Origin: Flavobacteriaceae bacterium UBA5544
Lineage (GTDB): Bacteria; Bacteroidota; Bacteroidia; Flavobacteriales; Flavobacteriaceae
Direction of reading: 5' to 3'
Assembly: GCA_002426755.1 (NCBI GenBank)
Contig: DINI01000014.1
Coordinates: 41,919 to 78,824 of the forward strand
DNA: 36,906 bases
The position numbers were made by a program, and so were the translations under genes. Positions 22,105 to 30,721 of the stretch are shown piece after piece. Numbering within the stretch: position 1 is the first letter of the stretch; every line of letters begins with the position of its first letter. The notes beneath the pieces are model-generated. The model did no database searches. It saw nothing but the letters and a program-made list of their open reading frames with translations, and had not been told where the DNA came from.

Positions 22105-23469
22105 TCAATTTAAGTTGTGTTCAATAGCAAAATCTTCAATAACTTTAAAAAAATTGAGAATGTCGTCTTCTTTAAGAGTCGTATTAATAGTCACTAACCT
22201 TACAAATTCATTGTCGCCAAATGTTCCGAAGCCGACCATTAGCGCTGAATGTTCATAAAGTAAAGTGCATAAGGTTTTGGCAGGAATGTTTTTATAATTG
22301 AAACAAACGGAAATGGAATCATCAAAGCTATAAAGTGTATAATCCTTATTATCTTTAATATAATCCCTTGCGATATCAGCTAATTGAAACTGTTTGTCTA
22401 CTATGCTTTCTAAACCCTTGGTTCCAAACGATTTCCATAAGGTCCACAATTTTAAGGCGTCATTTCGTCTTCCGCATTGCAGGGATGTTTTGCCAAGATT
22501 AAATTCGTCATCATCGGTTTGGTAAAGATATTCTGCATCATTCGAAAAAGACTGGTAGAGATGTTTTTGGTCCTGTGTGACAATAATGGAGCAGGTCAAA
22601 GGAGTTCCTAGCATTTTATGTGCGTTGACGCTGAAGGAGTCGGATAATTCCAGTCCATTAATCAAATGTTTGTAGCGATTACTGAAAATAACTGAACCAC
22701 AATATGCGCCATCAACATGAAGCCAAAGATTATGCTTTTTGCAAATTTTGCTGATACTCTTAATATCATCAAAGGCTCCCAAAACTGTGGTGCCGGCGGT
22801 TGCATTGACGAAAAAAGGATAGTTGCCATCTTTCAAATCTTTTTGTATCTGATTTTCTAAATCTTCTGGAATCATTTTGCCAAAATCATCCGATTTTACA
22901 AACCGAACTTGTTCTCGGCCAATGCCCATAAAAGAGGCGTTTTTGGCGATGGAATAATGCGATACCTCTGAAGTGTAAGCAATCATTTGGGTATGGACTC
23001 CCTTGTTTCTAACCGAAGGGTCATGTTTGTCCCTAGCCATCAACATGGCCATATAATTGGTCATTGAGCCTCCCGATGCAAACGTGCCATTGCTTTCTTT
23101 TCCATAGCCAATCATGTCACAGATTTTGTGCAAGATTATTTTTTCGATACCAACTTGTGGACCAGCAACTTTATAAGTATACATGCTATTGTTGAGCATT
23201 ACTGCCAGCAAATCTCCAAGCGTGGCTCTACTCAATCGTCCACCAAATAATTGATTGAAAAAAGAAGTGGAAGCTGTTTTTGGAGTGCTTTTAATGATTT
23301 CTGATAAGGTATGTTTGAAATCAGCATCTATGGATGGTTGTTCGTTGAGTCCTAGGTCTAGAGTTTTATAAAGTTGGCTCGTGTGTATCGGAGTGGCGAC
23401 GGGATTTTGTTGCTCTTCTTCCAATAGCAGTTCAACAAGGTCGTTGAAGAGCTTTAAATCTTCAGTCAT
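22105..23469 (-). CDS. Group II pyridoxal-dependent decarboxylase
   Basis: A PLP enzyme of the glutamate/aromatic amino acid/diaminobutyrate decarboxylase fold, 454 residues. Visible motifs: NYMAMLMARDKH with the preceding FASGGSMTN that contacts the cofactor phosphate, TSEVSHYSIAKNASFMG (His stacking on PLP), NATAGTTVLGAFDD, LHVDGAYCGS (Asp-Ala pair of the active site) and SVNAHKMLGTPL with the Schiff-base Lys285. The substrate cannot be read from sequence; glutamate, aspartate, diaminobutyrate and aromatic amino acids are all possible. It is 60 nt downstream of the Plug gene on the same strand, but no functional link is evident. Confidence 0.88.
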   Translation of the reverse strand: MTEDLKLFNDLVELLLEEEQQNPVATPIHTSQLYKTLDLGLNEQPSIDADFKHTLSEIIKSTPKTASTSFFNQLFGGRLSRATLGDLLAVMLNNSMYTYKVAGPQVGIEKIILHKICDMIGYGKESNGTFASGGSMTNYMAMLMARDKHDPSVRNKGVHTQMIAYTSEVSHYSIAKNASFMGIGREQVRFVKSDDFGKMIPEDLENQIQKDLKDGNYPFFVNATAGTTVLGAFDDIKSISKICKKHNLWLHVDGAYCGSVIFSNRYKHLINGLELSDSFSVNAHKMLGTPLTCSIIVTQDQKHLYQSFSNDAEYLYQTDDDEFNLGKTSLQCGRRNDALKLWTLWKSFGTKGLESIVDKQFQLADIARDYIKDNKDYTLYSFDDSISVCFNYKNIPAKTLCTLLYEHSALMVGFGTFGDNEFVRLVTINTTLKEDDILNFFKVIEDFAIEHNLN

Positions 23470-23528
23470 TTAGATGTGTTTAATCTTAATTATGGATTTT
23501 TAGTCGAACCAAATATCCAAAAATTAAT

Positions 23529-24779
23529 TTAATTAGAGATATCAACAGAAGAACCTTCACCCACACCAATCAGTCGGTCGTAGCGAGCGCCTAAATCTTT
23601 ATAATAGACCAACACTTTGTAGTTGTTTTCGGTTTGCCAGAAATTACCACTAACGGCTCCTTCATTCAGCGTTCCATTTTTCTCAACCAACACATATTTG
23701 TAATTATAAAAACCTTGCTTCATCCTAAAAGCGCATTCATAAACATCAAGTTCTTCGTTATACCTTAATTCATTTTCAGGTTCCAATGCATAATTGTTGA
23801 AGTTGCCATACACATATAAACGTTGCCCTGCATCTAAAATCGGATACTGTAGCTTAAAGTGGTTCATGGTATAGTCCGCTTCTATGGAGACATTATCTCT
23901 GTCCACTGCCGTAATTACAAAATTACCATTGATATCGGGATTGTAAGTATAAGGCCTGTTCGCCCTGATGCCATTTGTAAATAGGTAATTGTGATAAATT
24001 TCTTGTAAATCGATAAACTGAACTCCAACATTGGCAGCGCGAACATCTTTATTTTCAAAATACAGATATTCATTGCCGGACCAAAAACTAGTTTCCGATA
24101 CGTATTTATAAGTCAGCTCATTGCCGAGTATGTATTGTGGTTTAACATCCGAAATGGCAGTGTTGAGGTTGTTGTTTTGAATGATTAACGTTTTGACGGT
24201 TTCCATTGGGTTGTTAAAGTTGAAGCTATTGTTGGAAATCACAATGTCCACCGATTGTTTTTCATCAATGAATTTAACATCCCTAGAACGCTTGATGTTT
24301 ACACCAACGGTAACCGCATCTTCATAAATCATGAATTTTCTTGAAAATATCATCTCGTCCTCATCATTCCAAATGGAAATGATATAATTTCCTGTTTTTA
24401 AAAGGCCTTTAGTTTGCTGATTTGGAATTTTTAAACTGTAATGCGAATAGATTTGATAGGTATTAAAAGAATTCTGGTAATTAAGGATACGTTGATTATC
24501 AAATCCTCTTAAATATTCTGATTTGACCAAAGGAGAAGGTGACCAATCATAATTAAAATGCTCAATCACATAATAATAGTCTTCTTCGTTGCCGTTAAGG
24601 GCATCAAACTCCAAATACAAAGGTTCGCCAAGTCTAATAATTGGCAATTGACTTTCCTGTTGGCTGCCCTTAAACGTGATGGTCTTAATATAGGTGGGTG
24701 GATTGGTTTCTTGGACTTGTCCGTAGATCATTGTCGTAAAAAACAGACAAATGCTGAATATTGCAAATCTTAACGCCAT
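23529..24779 (-). CDS. Type IX secretion system Plug protein (DUF5103 family)
   Basis: In Flavobacterium johnsoniae the Plug protein closes the periplasmic end of the SprA translocon when no cargo is bound. This 416-residue protein fits the DUF5103/T9SS plug family: type I signal peptide (MALRFAIFSICLFFTTMIYG, cleavage before QVQE), then beta-sandwich segments such as KTITFKGSQQESQLPIIRLGEPLYLEFDAL, EDYYYVIEHFNYDWSPSPL, EYLRGFDNQRI, followed by KTLIIQNNNLNTAI and FRMKQGFYNYKYVLVEKNG. The length is typical. With porT it makes two T9SS genes in the window, far apart and in different transcription units. Confidence 0.85.
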   Translation of the reverse strand: MALRFAIFSICLFFTTMIYGQVQETNPPTYIKTITFKGSQQESQLPIIRLGEPLYLEFDALNGNEEDYYYVIEHFNYDWSPSPLVKSEYLRGFDNQRILNYQNSFNTYQIYSHYSLKIPNQQTKGLLKTGNYIISIWNDEDEMIFSRKFMIYEDAVTVGVNIKRSRDVKFIDEKQSVDIVISNNSFNFNNPMETVKTLIIQNNNLNTAISDVKPQYILGNELTYKYVSETSFWSGNEYLYFENKDVRAANVGVQFIDLQEIYHNYLFTNGIRANRPYTYNPDINGNFVITAVDRDNVSIEADYTMNHFKLQYPILDAGQRLYVYGNFNNYALEPENELRYNEELDVYECAFRMKQGFYNYKYVLVEKNGTLNEGAVSGNFWQTENNYKVLVYYKDLGARYDRLIGVGEGSSVDISN

Positions 24780-24857
24780 TTAAAAGTGGTTGAAGGTTTT
24801 GAATTGTAAAGATAAGCAAAATCTGTGCCTTAAATGGATTAGGACTGAATGTCAATA

Positions 24858-25637
24858 TTAATTTGGCCACTCCACCGTCAACACAGCTTCTAAATTAATT
24901 TCTGGATAATTTACTGTAATTGTGTTTGGTCTAGAAGCGATATATTGAGATAAATCAATTTCCCTTTCAGAAGGAGGTCCTAACATTAAGTCTTGTCCGA
25001 AATCACCATCATCATCGCTAAGTCCAAATCTCAATATAAAATTTGGATCAATATACAGGCTTTCTGAAGAAATATCCCAGTTAAGGTCTCCTTGGTTCTC
25101 TTTAGTTGAAGAAATGAACCAAGTGGTGTAGCCATAATTATCTTCAAAAACACGGATTTTTGGTTTCACAAAAGCAAACTTTACATCTGCTAATCGATCT
25201 GTTCCTTCAAATTCGGGATCCCAAGTTTGGTCAATATTATAAAATGAAACCACACGAAAAGACATAATTTTGATGGCATTGCCTCTTGCCACATTTATCG
25301 TAAGTGTTCTTTCCCGAACAACATTATTAAGATTTGTTGCTTTTACGATAAAAGTTCTATTACCAACGGTATCGAAGCTATAATTAAATTTTGCGATTGT
25401 TGATTGACCATTAGGATAAAATGTGCCGGAATCCACATTATCCTGAAAAACTTGCACGCTGTTTAAAGGTTCATTGCTGTTGACTGTAATTAATATGGTT
25501 TCATCGATGGAAACAGAAGAATTTGCAACTACAGAAATTTCAAAATTTGAATCGTCATCGGTTGTATTTCCTCCATCGTCAGATGAGCCACATGCAAAAA
25601 TAAGTACCGTTATGATATAAATAAATAGGTGTTTCAT
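24858..25637 (-). CDS. Putative surface lipoprotein, Ig-like fold
   Basis: A 259-residue secreted protein of unknown function. It begins MKHLFIYIITVLIFAC, a type II signal peptide with Cys16, and the residues after Cys (GSSDDGG, then TTDDDSN) resemble the acidic lipoprotein export signal that sends lipoproteins to the cell surface in Bacteroidota (SDD-type motif). Residues about 35-115 look like an Ig-like beta sandwich (FEISVVANSSVSIDETILITVNS, then FIVKATNLNNVVRERTLTINV), and residues 120-259 a second beta-rich domain containing RVFEDNYGYTTWF and GLSDDDGDFGQDL. I use the ATG at 25637; the frame is open 17 codons further, but these do not suit a signal peptide. It is divergent from nqrA. Confidence 0.75.
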   Translation of the reverse strand: MKHLFIYIITVLIFACGSSDDGGNTTDDDSNFEISVVANSSVSIDETILITVNSNEPLNSVQVFQDNVDSGTFYPNGQSTIAKFNYSFDTVGNRTFIVKATNLNNVVRERTLTINVARGNAIKIMSFRVVSFYNIDQTWDPEFEGTDRLADVKFAFVKPKIRVFEDNYGYTTWFISSTKENQGDLNWDISSESLYIDPNFILRFGLSDDDGDFGQDLMLGPPSEREIDLSQYIASRPNTITVNYPEINLEAVLTVEWPN

Positions 25638-25847
25638 TGGGAGTATAATTTTTACAATAGTATAAAAAAAATCTTTCTGACAAGACAATTATTTTAATCA
25701 ACTCTGTAAAAAAAAATGAGACTTTTTAAGAAATTGGAAATATAATTTGAAACATCCATATGAGATAATCTCTTAAAAGCTGAATCTTAATTTTTACTCA
25801 ATCGTTAACGTACAAATTTTATCACATTTATTATGAAATCTGCATTA

Positions 25848-25863
25848 TAAATTTGTAAATTTG
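25848..25863 (+). promoter_or_regulatory. Tandem candidate -7 boxes for the nqr operon
   Basis: TAAATTTG occurs twice back to back (25848-25855 and 25856-25863), both matching TAnnTTTG, about 60-70 nt before the nqrA ATG. A TTTA lies 17 nt before the first copy and could be a weak -33 element. Confidence 0.45.
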
Positions 25864-25923
25864 CACGGATTTTTTACTTTATGAATCCTGATTACCTCGA
25901 CTATTAACAAATAGATTTATAAT

Positions 25924-27279
25924 ATGTCAAACGACATTAAGATTAAAAAAGGTCTCGATATCAAATTAAAAGGCGAAGCTGAAAAAACCACTGAAAAGGC
26001 CATTATCAGTAACTTTTATAAAATTAGACCTGACGATTTCCACGGCGTTATTCCAAAATTAATTGCAAAACAAGGAGCTAAAGTAAAAGCTGGAGAGCCC
26101 ATCTTTTATGACAAAAGTGACGAGTCTGTCAAGTTTGTGTCTCCTGTTTCTGGCGAAATAATTGACATTGCCCGTGGTGAAAAACGAAAAATATTAGCCA
26201 TTAAACTTCAAGCTGACAAAGAGCAAGTTTACGTTGATTATGGTAAATTTAATTTGGAAACAGCCACGTCTGAATCGGTTAAAGCTCACTTATTGGCAAC
26301 AGGTTGTTGGCCATTTATCAAACAGCGTCCTTATGACATCATAGCAAAAACGGACAGATCGCCTAAAGCTATTTTTATTTCGGGTTATGCTAGTGCACCT
26401 TTGACGGCAGATTTAGACTATGTATTGCAGGGTAAGGAAGCTCAATTACAGGCAGCAGTTACTGCTTTGGGTAAATTGACCGAAGGTCAGGTGCATGTGA
26501 GCGTTGGAGCAAAATCCAATTCTCCATTGGCAGGTTTATCTGGTATTGCACTTCACAAAGTTTCTGGACCACATCCTTCTGGGAATGTTGGAACACTTAT
26601 CAATAAAATAGATCCTGTGAACAAGGGCGAAGTCGTTTGGACGATTGCTGCGCAAGATTTAGTAATTATTGGAGACTTGTTATTGACAGGTAAATTCAAT
26701 GCAGAGCGAATCGTTGCTTTGGCGGGTTCTTCAGTAAAGAAGCCCCGTTATTTTGTTACTAAAATTGGTAGTGAAGTGGCGACTATGGTGTATGATAATG
26801 GAGTTGAAAAGGAAGGCAACGACCGAATCATTTCAGGAACTGTGCTTTCTGGAAAACAGGTGCAGCCTGATGGTTATTTGGATTATTACAGCAATACGAT
26901 TACGGTGATTCCTGAAGGTGATGATTATGAATTCTTCGGATGGAACAAACCTGTTTTTAATAAAATATCAACTTCTAGAGCGTTGACTTTTTCTTGGTTG
27001 ACACCTAATAAGAAATTCGATTTAAATACGAATACCAACGGAGAGCATAGAGCTTTTGTATTGACAGGCAACTATGAAGAAGTATTTCCATTGGATATGT
27101 TTCCGTTGCAAATGCTTAAAGCGTGTAAATATCAGGATTTAGATGAGATGGAAGCTTTAGGAATGTACGAAGTGGCTCCTGAAGATTTTGCGTTAACGGA
27201 ATTTATTTGTGTGTCCAAGCAGCCGCATCAAGCGATTATTAGAAAAGGTTTGGACGTAATGATTAAAGAAATAGGATAG
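25924..27279 (+). CDS. nqrA: Na+-translocating NADH:quinone reductase subunit A
   Basis: NqrA is the cytoplasmic, cofactor-free subunit of the Na+-pumping complex that passes electrons from NADH to quinone. The 451-residue length is normal for the family. Typical segments are IKKGLDIKLKGEAE at the start, PDDFHGVIPKLIAKQGAKVKAGEPIFYDK, TGCWPFIKQRPYD, HPSGNVGTLINKIDPV, VWTIAAQDLVIIGDLL and PLDMFPLQMLKACKYQDLDEMEALGMYEV. It is the first gene of a six-gene operon with nqrB 3 nt after it, and a pair of -7 boxes lies upstream. Confidence 0.97.
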   Translation: MSNDIKIKKGLDIKLKGEAEKTTEKAIISNFYKIRPDDFHGVIPKLIAKQGAKVKAGEPIFYDKSDESVKFVSPVSGEIIDIARGEKRKILAIKLQADKEQVYVDYGKFNLETATSESVKAHLLATGCWPFIKQRPYDIIAKTDRSPKAIFISGYASAPLTADLDYVLQGKEAQLQAAVTALGKLTEGQVHVSVGAKSNSPLAGLSGIALHKVSGPHPSGNVGTLINKIDPVNKGEVVWTIAAQDLVIIGDLLLTGKFNAERIVALAGSSVKKPRYFVTKIGSEVATMVYDNGVEKEGNDRIISGTVLSGKQVQPDGYLDYYSNTITVIPEGDDYEFFGWNKPVFNKISTSRALTFSWLTPNKKFDLNTNTNGEHRAFVLTGNYEEVFPLDMFPLQMLKACKYQDLDEMEALGMYEVAPEDFALTEFICVSKQPHQAIIRKGLDVMIKEIG

Positions 27280-27282
27280 AAA

Positions 27283-28506
27283 ATGGGCTTAAAAAGTAGT
27301 TTACACAACTTAAAAGAAAAGTATAAAGGAAGCAAAATGGCTCCTGCGTTTAACGCCATCCATACTTTTTTGTACCTGCCAAATGAGACTACTCACGGCG
27401 GTACTCACATTAAAGTAGCTGACGATTTAAAGCGTACCATGAACATTGTTATCATGTCTTTGATTCCATGTTTGATTTTTGGAATGTTCAATGCTGGCTA
27501 CCAACATCACCTTGCGCTAGGTGAAATTGGTCGTGCTACAAGTTTTTTTGATGCCACTTTCTGGAATTGGGATAACCTCGTGATTGGTTTGTGGAAGATA
27601 TTGCCTTTGGTCATCGTATCTTATGGTGTAGGTTTGGCAATAGAATTTGTTTTCGCCATCATTAAGAAACACGAAGTAGAAGAAGGCTATTTGGTTACAG
27701 GAATGTTAGTGCCTTTGATTGTTCCTATTGATATTCCACTTTGGATGCTTGCAGTTGCAGTTGCATTTGGAGTTGTGATAGGAAAGGAAGTCTTTGGAGG
27801 TACAGGAATGAATATTTTGAACCCTGCATTGACCATTCGTGCGTTTTTGTTCTTCGCTTATCCAACTTGGATGTCTGGAGATAAAGTATGGGTTGAAGGT
27901 GCGGTCGCCAGAGATAAAGCTATTATGGCTGGCCAAAATTTAGATGCCATTTCTGGTGAAACGGTATTGGGTGCCTTGGCTCAAGGTAAAGAAGTCGCAT
28001 ACTCCACTTGGGATATGTTTATGGGTTTCATACCAGGTTCTGTTGGCGAGACATCAGCATTATTGATTTTATTAGGAGGATTGTTTTTAATCTTTACTAA
28101 AATTGGAAGCTGGAGAATCATGTTGTCATCTGTAGTGGGAGCTTTGGCAATGGGATTAATATTCAATTGGGTTGTGTCTAGCGGATGGATTACAGAAAGC
28201 AGTAAGTTTTACGGATTAATGAGCACCGTATGGTGGCATCATTTAGTTATAGGAGGGTTTGCGTTTGGTACCGTATTTATGGCAACCGACCCAGTAACAG
28301 CCTCCCAAACAAACAAAGGCAAATGGATTTATGGATTTTTAATAGGATTTGTTTCTATATTAATTCGTGTGTTCAACCCAGCGTATCCAGAAGGTGTGAT
28401 GTTGGCAATTCTATTGATGAATGTATTTGCTCCAACAATTGACCATTATGTGGTTCAAGGCAATGTGAAAAGAAGAATGAAACGTCTAAAAGTTAAAACT
28501 GCTTAA
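27283..28506 (+). CDS. nqrB: Na+-translocating NADH:quinone reductase subunit B
   Basis: NqrB is the large membrane subunit that holds a covalent FMN and riboflavin and forms part of the Na+ channel. The 407-residue protein has about ten membrane helices and family signatures such as GGTHIKVADDLKRTMNIVI, EGYLVTGMLVPLIVP, GKEVFGGTGMNILNPALTIRAF and FMATDPVTASQTNKG. The expected covalent FMN site is Thr227 in DAISGET (221-227). The usual motif for ApbE-type flavin transfer is D-x-x-(S/T)-(G/S)-A-T, and here Ala is replaced by Glu226. The downstream nqrC start ATG shares one nucleotide with its stop codon. Confidence 0.97.
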   Translation: MGLKSSLHNLKEKYKGSKMAPAFNAIHTFLYLPNETTHGGTHIKVADDLKRTMNIVIMSLIPCLIFGMFNAGYQHHLALGEIGRATSFFDATFWNWDNLVIGLWKILPLVIVSYGVGLAIEFVFAIIKKHEVEEGYLVTGMLVPLIVPIDIPLWMLAVAVAFGVVIGKEVFGGTGMNILNPALTIRAFLFFAYPTWMSGDKVWVEGAVARDKAIMAGQNLDAISGETVLGALAQGKEVAYSTWDMFMGFIPGSVGETSALLILLGGLFLIFTKIGSWRIMLSSVVGALAMGLIFNWVVSSGWITESSKFYGLMSTVWWHHLVIGGFAFGTVFMATDPVTASQTNKGKWIYGFLIGFVSILIRVFNPAYPEGVMLAILLMNVFAPTIDHYVVQGNVKRRMKRLKVKTA

Positions 28507-29261
28507 TGATGGAAAAAACAGTAGATAAAAACTCATATACTATATTATTTGCCATTGGAATGGTACTGGCAGTTGGCGCGTTGCTAGCTTTTACGGCCTC
28601 TTCATTGAAGCCTAAAATTACTGAAAACCAACGTATAGAAAAGCAACAAAATATTCTATACGCTATGGGGGTCAATGATAATACAGAAAGCAGTGCCACT
28701 TTTATTTCAACAAAGGAGGCACCAGAAGCGTTTTCAAAATACATCACAAAACAATTGGTCATTCAAAATGGTAAGGTTGAGGAAGATTCTGAAGCATATT
28801 TAATTGATATCAAGAAAGAGAAATCAGCGGCTAAAGATGATTCATCAAAAAGACGTTTGCCTCTTTTTGTAGGAGAGAAGGATGGTAAAACTTTTTATGT
28901 CATTCCAATCTATGGAAAAGGACTTTGGGATGCCATTTGGGGATATGTATCCGTAGATGAAAACATGGTTGTACAAGGTGCATATTTTGATCACAAAGGT
29001 GAAACACCAGGACTTGGAGCCAATATTAAAGAACGTTTCTTTATGGATGATTTCATAGGTGAACATTTACTGGATGACAATGGTAATTTTAAAGGAATTA
29101 CAGTGACCAAAGGTAATGCTGACCCTAAAAACGAAAACAAAACAGATAACGAGGTTGATGCTATTGCAGGAGCTACAATAACAGGCGATGGCGTAACGGC
29201 AATGATTAAAAGTGATTTGAAGCTTTACAAACCTTATTTTGATAATTTAAAAAACAATTAA
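28506..29261 (+). CDS. nqrC: Na+-translocating NADH:quinone reductase subunit C
   Basis: NqrC carries a covalently bound FMN in a periplasmic domain on one N-terminal membrane helix. The 251-residue protein begins with TM-type residues about 9-30, then the FMN-binding domain with PIYGKGLWDAIWGYVSVD, DHKGETPGLGANIKERFF and the flavinylation motif DAIAGAT with Thr224, the residue that ApbE should modify. The ATG at 28506 overlaps the nqrB stop by one nucleotide. A second ATG directly follows and could be the true start. The nqrD gene begins 3 nt after it. Confidence 0.96.
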   Translation: MMEKTVDKNSYTILFAIGMVLAVGALLAFTASSLKPKITENQRIEKQQNILYAMGVNDNTESSATFISTKEAPEAFSKYITKQLVIQNGKVEEDSEAYLIDIKKEKSAAKDDSSKRRLPLFVGEKDGKTFYVIPIYGKGLWDAIWGYVSVDENMVVQGAYFDHKGETPGLGANIKERFFMDDFIGEHLLDDNGNFKGITVTKGNADPKNENKTDNEVDAIAGATITGDGVTAMIKSDLKLYKPYFDNLKNN

Positions 29262-29264
29262 TTT

Positions 29265-29909
29265 ATGGGACTTTTATCTAAAAAAGATGCCAAGTTAATC
29301 ACTGATCCATTAGCGGATAATAATCCAATCACCATTCAGGTTTTAGGTATTTGTTCTGCTTTGGCAATTACCGCCCAATTAAAAGCATCCATCGTAATGG
29401 CACTTTCTGTAATGGCTGTTCTTGCGATAGGAAACGTTGTGATATCATTGATGCGTAACATTATTCCTTCCAAAATCAGAATTATTGTGCAGTTGGTGGT
29501 CGTAGCAGCTTTGGTAATTATTGTTGACCAGGTGTTAAAAGCCTTTTCCTACGAATTAAGTAAAACGCTTTCTGTGTTTGTTGGTTTGATCATCACCAAC
29601 TGTATCATTATGGGACGTTTTGAAGCTTTTGCACTTGCAAATGGTCCGTGGAAATCGTTCTTGGATGGAATTGGTAACGCCGCTGGTTATGGTCTGATAC
29701 TCGTCATTGTTGGATTTTTTAGAGAACTTTTGGGCTCTGGGACTTTGTTAGGTTTCCCTGTTTTAGGAGATCCCATAGAAAAAACAGGATTGTATGCCAT
29801 AGGATATGAGAACAATGGATTTATGTTATTGTCACCAATGGCATTGATTGTGGTTGGAATCATCATTTGGGTACAACGTAGCAGAAACAAAGCTTTAATT
29901 GAAGATTAA
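29265..29909 (+). CDS. nqrD: Na+-translocating NADH:quinone reductase subunit D
   Basis: NqrD is a six-helix membrane subunit that pairs with NqrE. In the known Vibrio structure each supplies two cysteines that together hold an iron centre in the membrane. Here Cys30 (in VLGICSALA) and Cys113 (in ITNCIIMGR) match those positions. The length of 214 is slightly above the family norm. Other typical segments are NIIPSKIRIIVQLVVVA and LLGSGTLLGFPVLGDPIE. After its stop codon there is a 73-nt gap to nqrE, very long for this operon and filled with a repeat-like element. Confidence 0.96.
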   Translation: MGLLSKKDAKLITDPLADNNPITIQVLGICSALAITAQLKASIVMALSVMAVLAIGNVVISLMRNIIPSKIRIIVQLVVVAALVIIVDQVLKAFSYELSKTLSVFVGLIITNCIIMGRFEAFALANGPWKSFLDGIGNAAGYGLILVIVGFFRELLGSGTLLGFPVLGDPIEKTGLYAIGYENNGFMLLSPMALIVVGIIIWVQRSRNKALIED

Positions 29910-29917
29910 AAAATTAG

Positions 29918-29970
29918 TCAGCAGTCACCGTATGCGGTCAAAGAAACGGAATACTTAAAAACTGCTACTG
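29918..29970 (+). repeat. Repeat-like insert in the nqrD-nqrE gap
   Basis: The 73-nt gap, unlike the 1-3 nt gaps elsewhere in the operon, holds a self-complementary stretch: AGCAGT at 29920-29925 pairs with ACTGCT at 29961-29966, and ACCG at 29927-29930 with CGGT at 29935-29938. The CAGT/ACTG-rich style resembles short interspersed intergenic elements I recall from other Bacteroidota, but no second copy is seen in this window. Confidence 0.4.
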
Positions 29971-29982
29971 AAAACTAAAAAT

Positions 29983-30720
29983 ATGGAACATATAGAATTA
30001 TTTTTAAAATCAATCTTTATAGACAACATGGTGTTTGCAACCTTCCTCGGAATGTGCTCATATCTTGCAGTGTCTAAAAAAGTATCTACAGCAGTTGGTC
30101 TTGGTGCAGCTGTTATATTCGTGATGCTTATCACGGTACCTCTTAACTGGTTGTTGGACCAATATTTATTGCAACCTGGTGCTTTAAAATGGTTGGGAGC
30201 TGACTATGCTGATTATGATTTAAGTTTCTTATCATTTATCATGTTTATTGCTACAATTGCAACCATGGTTCAATTGGTAGAAATTGTTGTAGAAAAATTT
30301 TCACCATCATTATATAATTCACTTGGTATTTTCTTGCCATTGATAGCGGTAAACTGTGCCATTTTAGGTGGTTCATTATTTATGCAATCTCGTGAAATCC
30401 CAACATTAGGTTTGGCAACGGTATATGGTGTAGGTTCTGGAATTGGATGGTTTTTAGCAATTTTAGCAATTGCGGCAATCCGAGAAAAAATTAGATACTC
30501 CAACGTGCCGCCGGCATTGAGAGGATTAGGAATTACCTTTATCATAACAGGACTAATGGCCATTGGCTTTATGAGTTTTGGCGGTATGTTGACAGGTGGC
30601 GATGAACCAGAAGTAAAAAAAGGAACAACAGTTCAAGAGGGAGATAAAGAAATTTCTCAATTAGAGTTGAAAAAAGAAAATACTAAAACGTTGACTAACC
30701 CTATTAAAGTAAACGAATAA
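29983..30720 (+). CDS. nqrE: Na+-translocating NADH:quinone reductase subunit E with C-terminal extension
   Basis: NqrE is the partner of NqrD in the membrane. Cys25 (in FLGMCSYLA) and Cys125 (in AVNCAILGG) are the expected iron-binding cysteines. The first about 200 residues form six membrane helices, with motifs FMQSREIPTLGLATVYGVGSG-like and IGWFLAILAIAAIREK. The protein is 245 residues, about 45 longer than the well-known Vibrio subunit. The tail after GGMLTGGDEPEVKKG is charged, rich in K and E, and lacks membrane spans. Its role is unknown. The nqrF gene begins one nucleotide after the stop. Confidence 0.96.
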   Translation: MEHIELFLKSIFIDNMVFATFLGMCSYLAVSKKVSTAVGLGAAVIFVMLITVPLNWLLDQYLLQPGALKWLGADYADYDLSFLSFIMFIATIATMVQLVEIVVEKFSPSLYNSLGIFLPLIAVNCAILGGSLFMQSREIPTLGLATVYGVGSGIGWFLAILAIAAIREKIRYSNVPPALRGLGITFIITGLMAIGFMSFGGMLTGGDEPEVKKGTTVQEGDKEISQLELKKENTKTLTNPIKVNE

Positions 30721-30721
30721 A

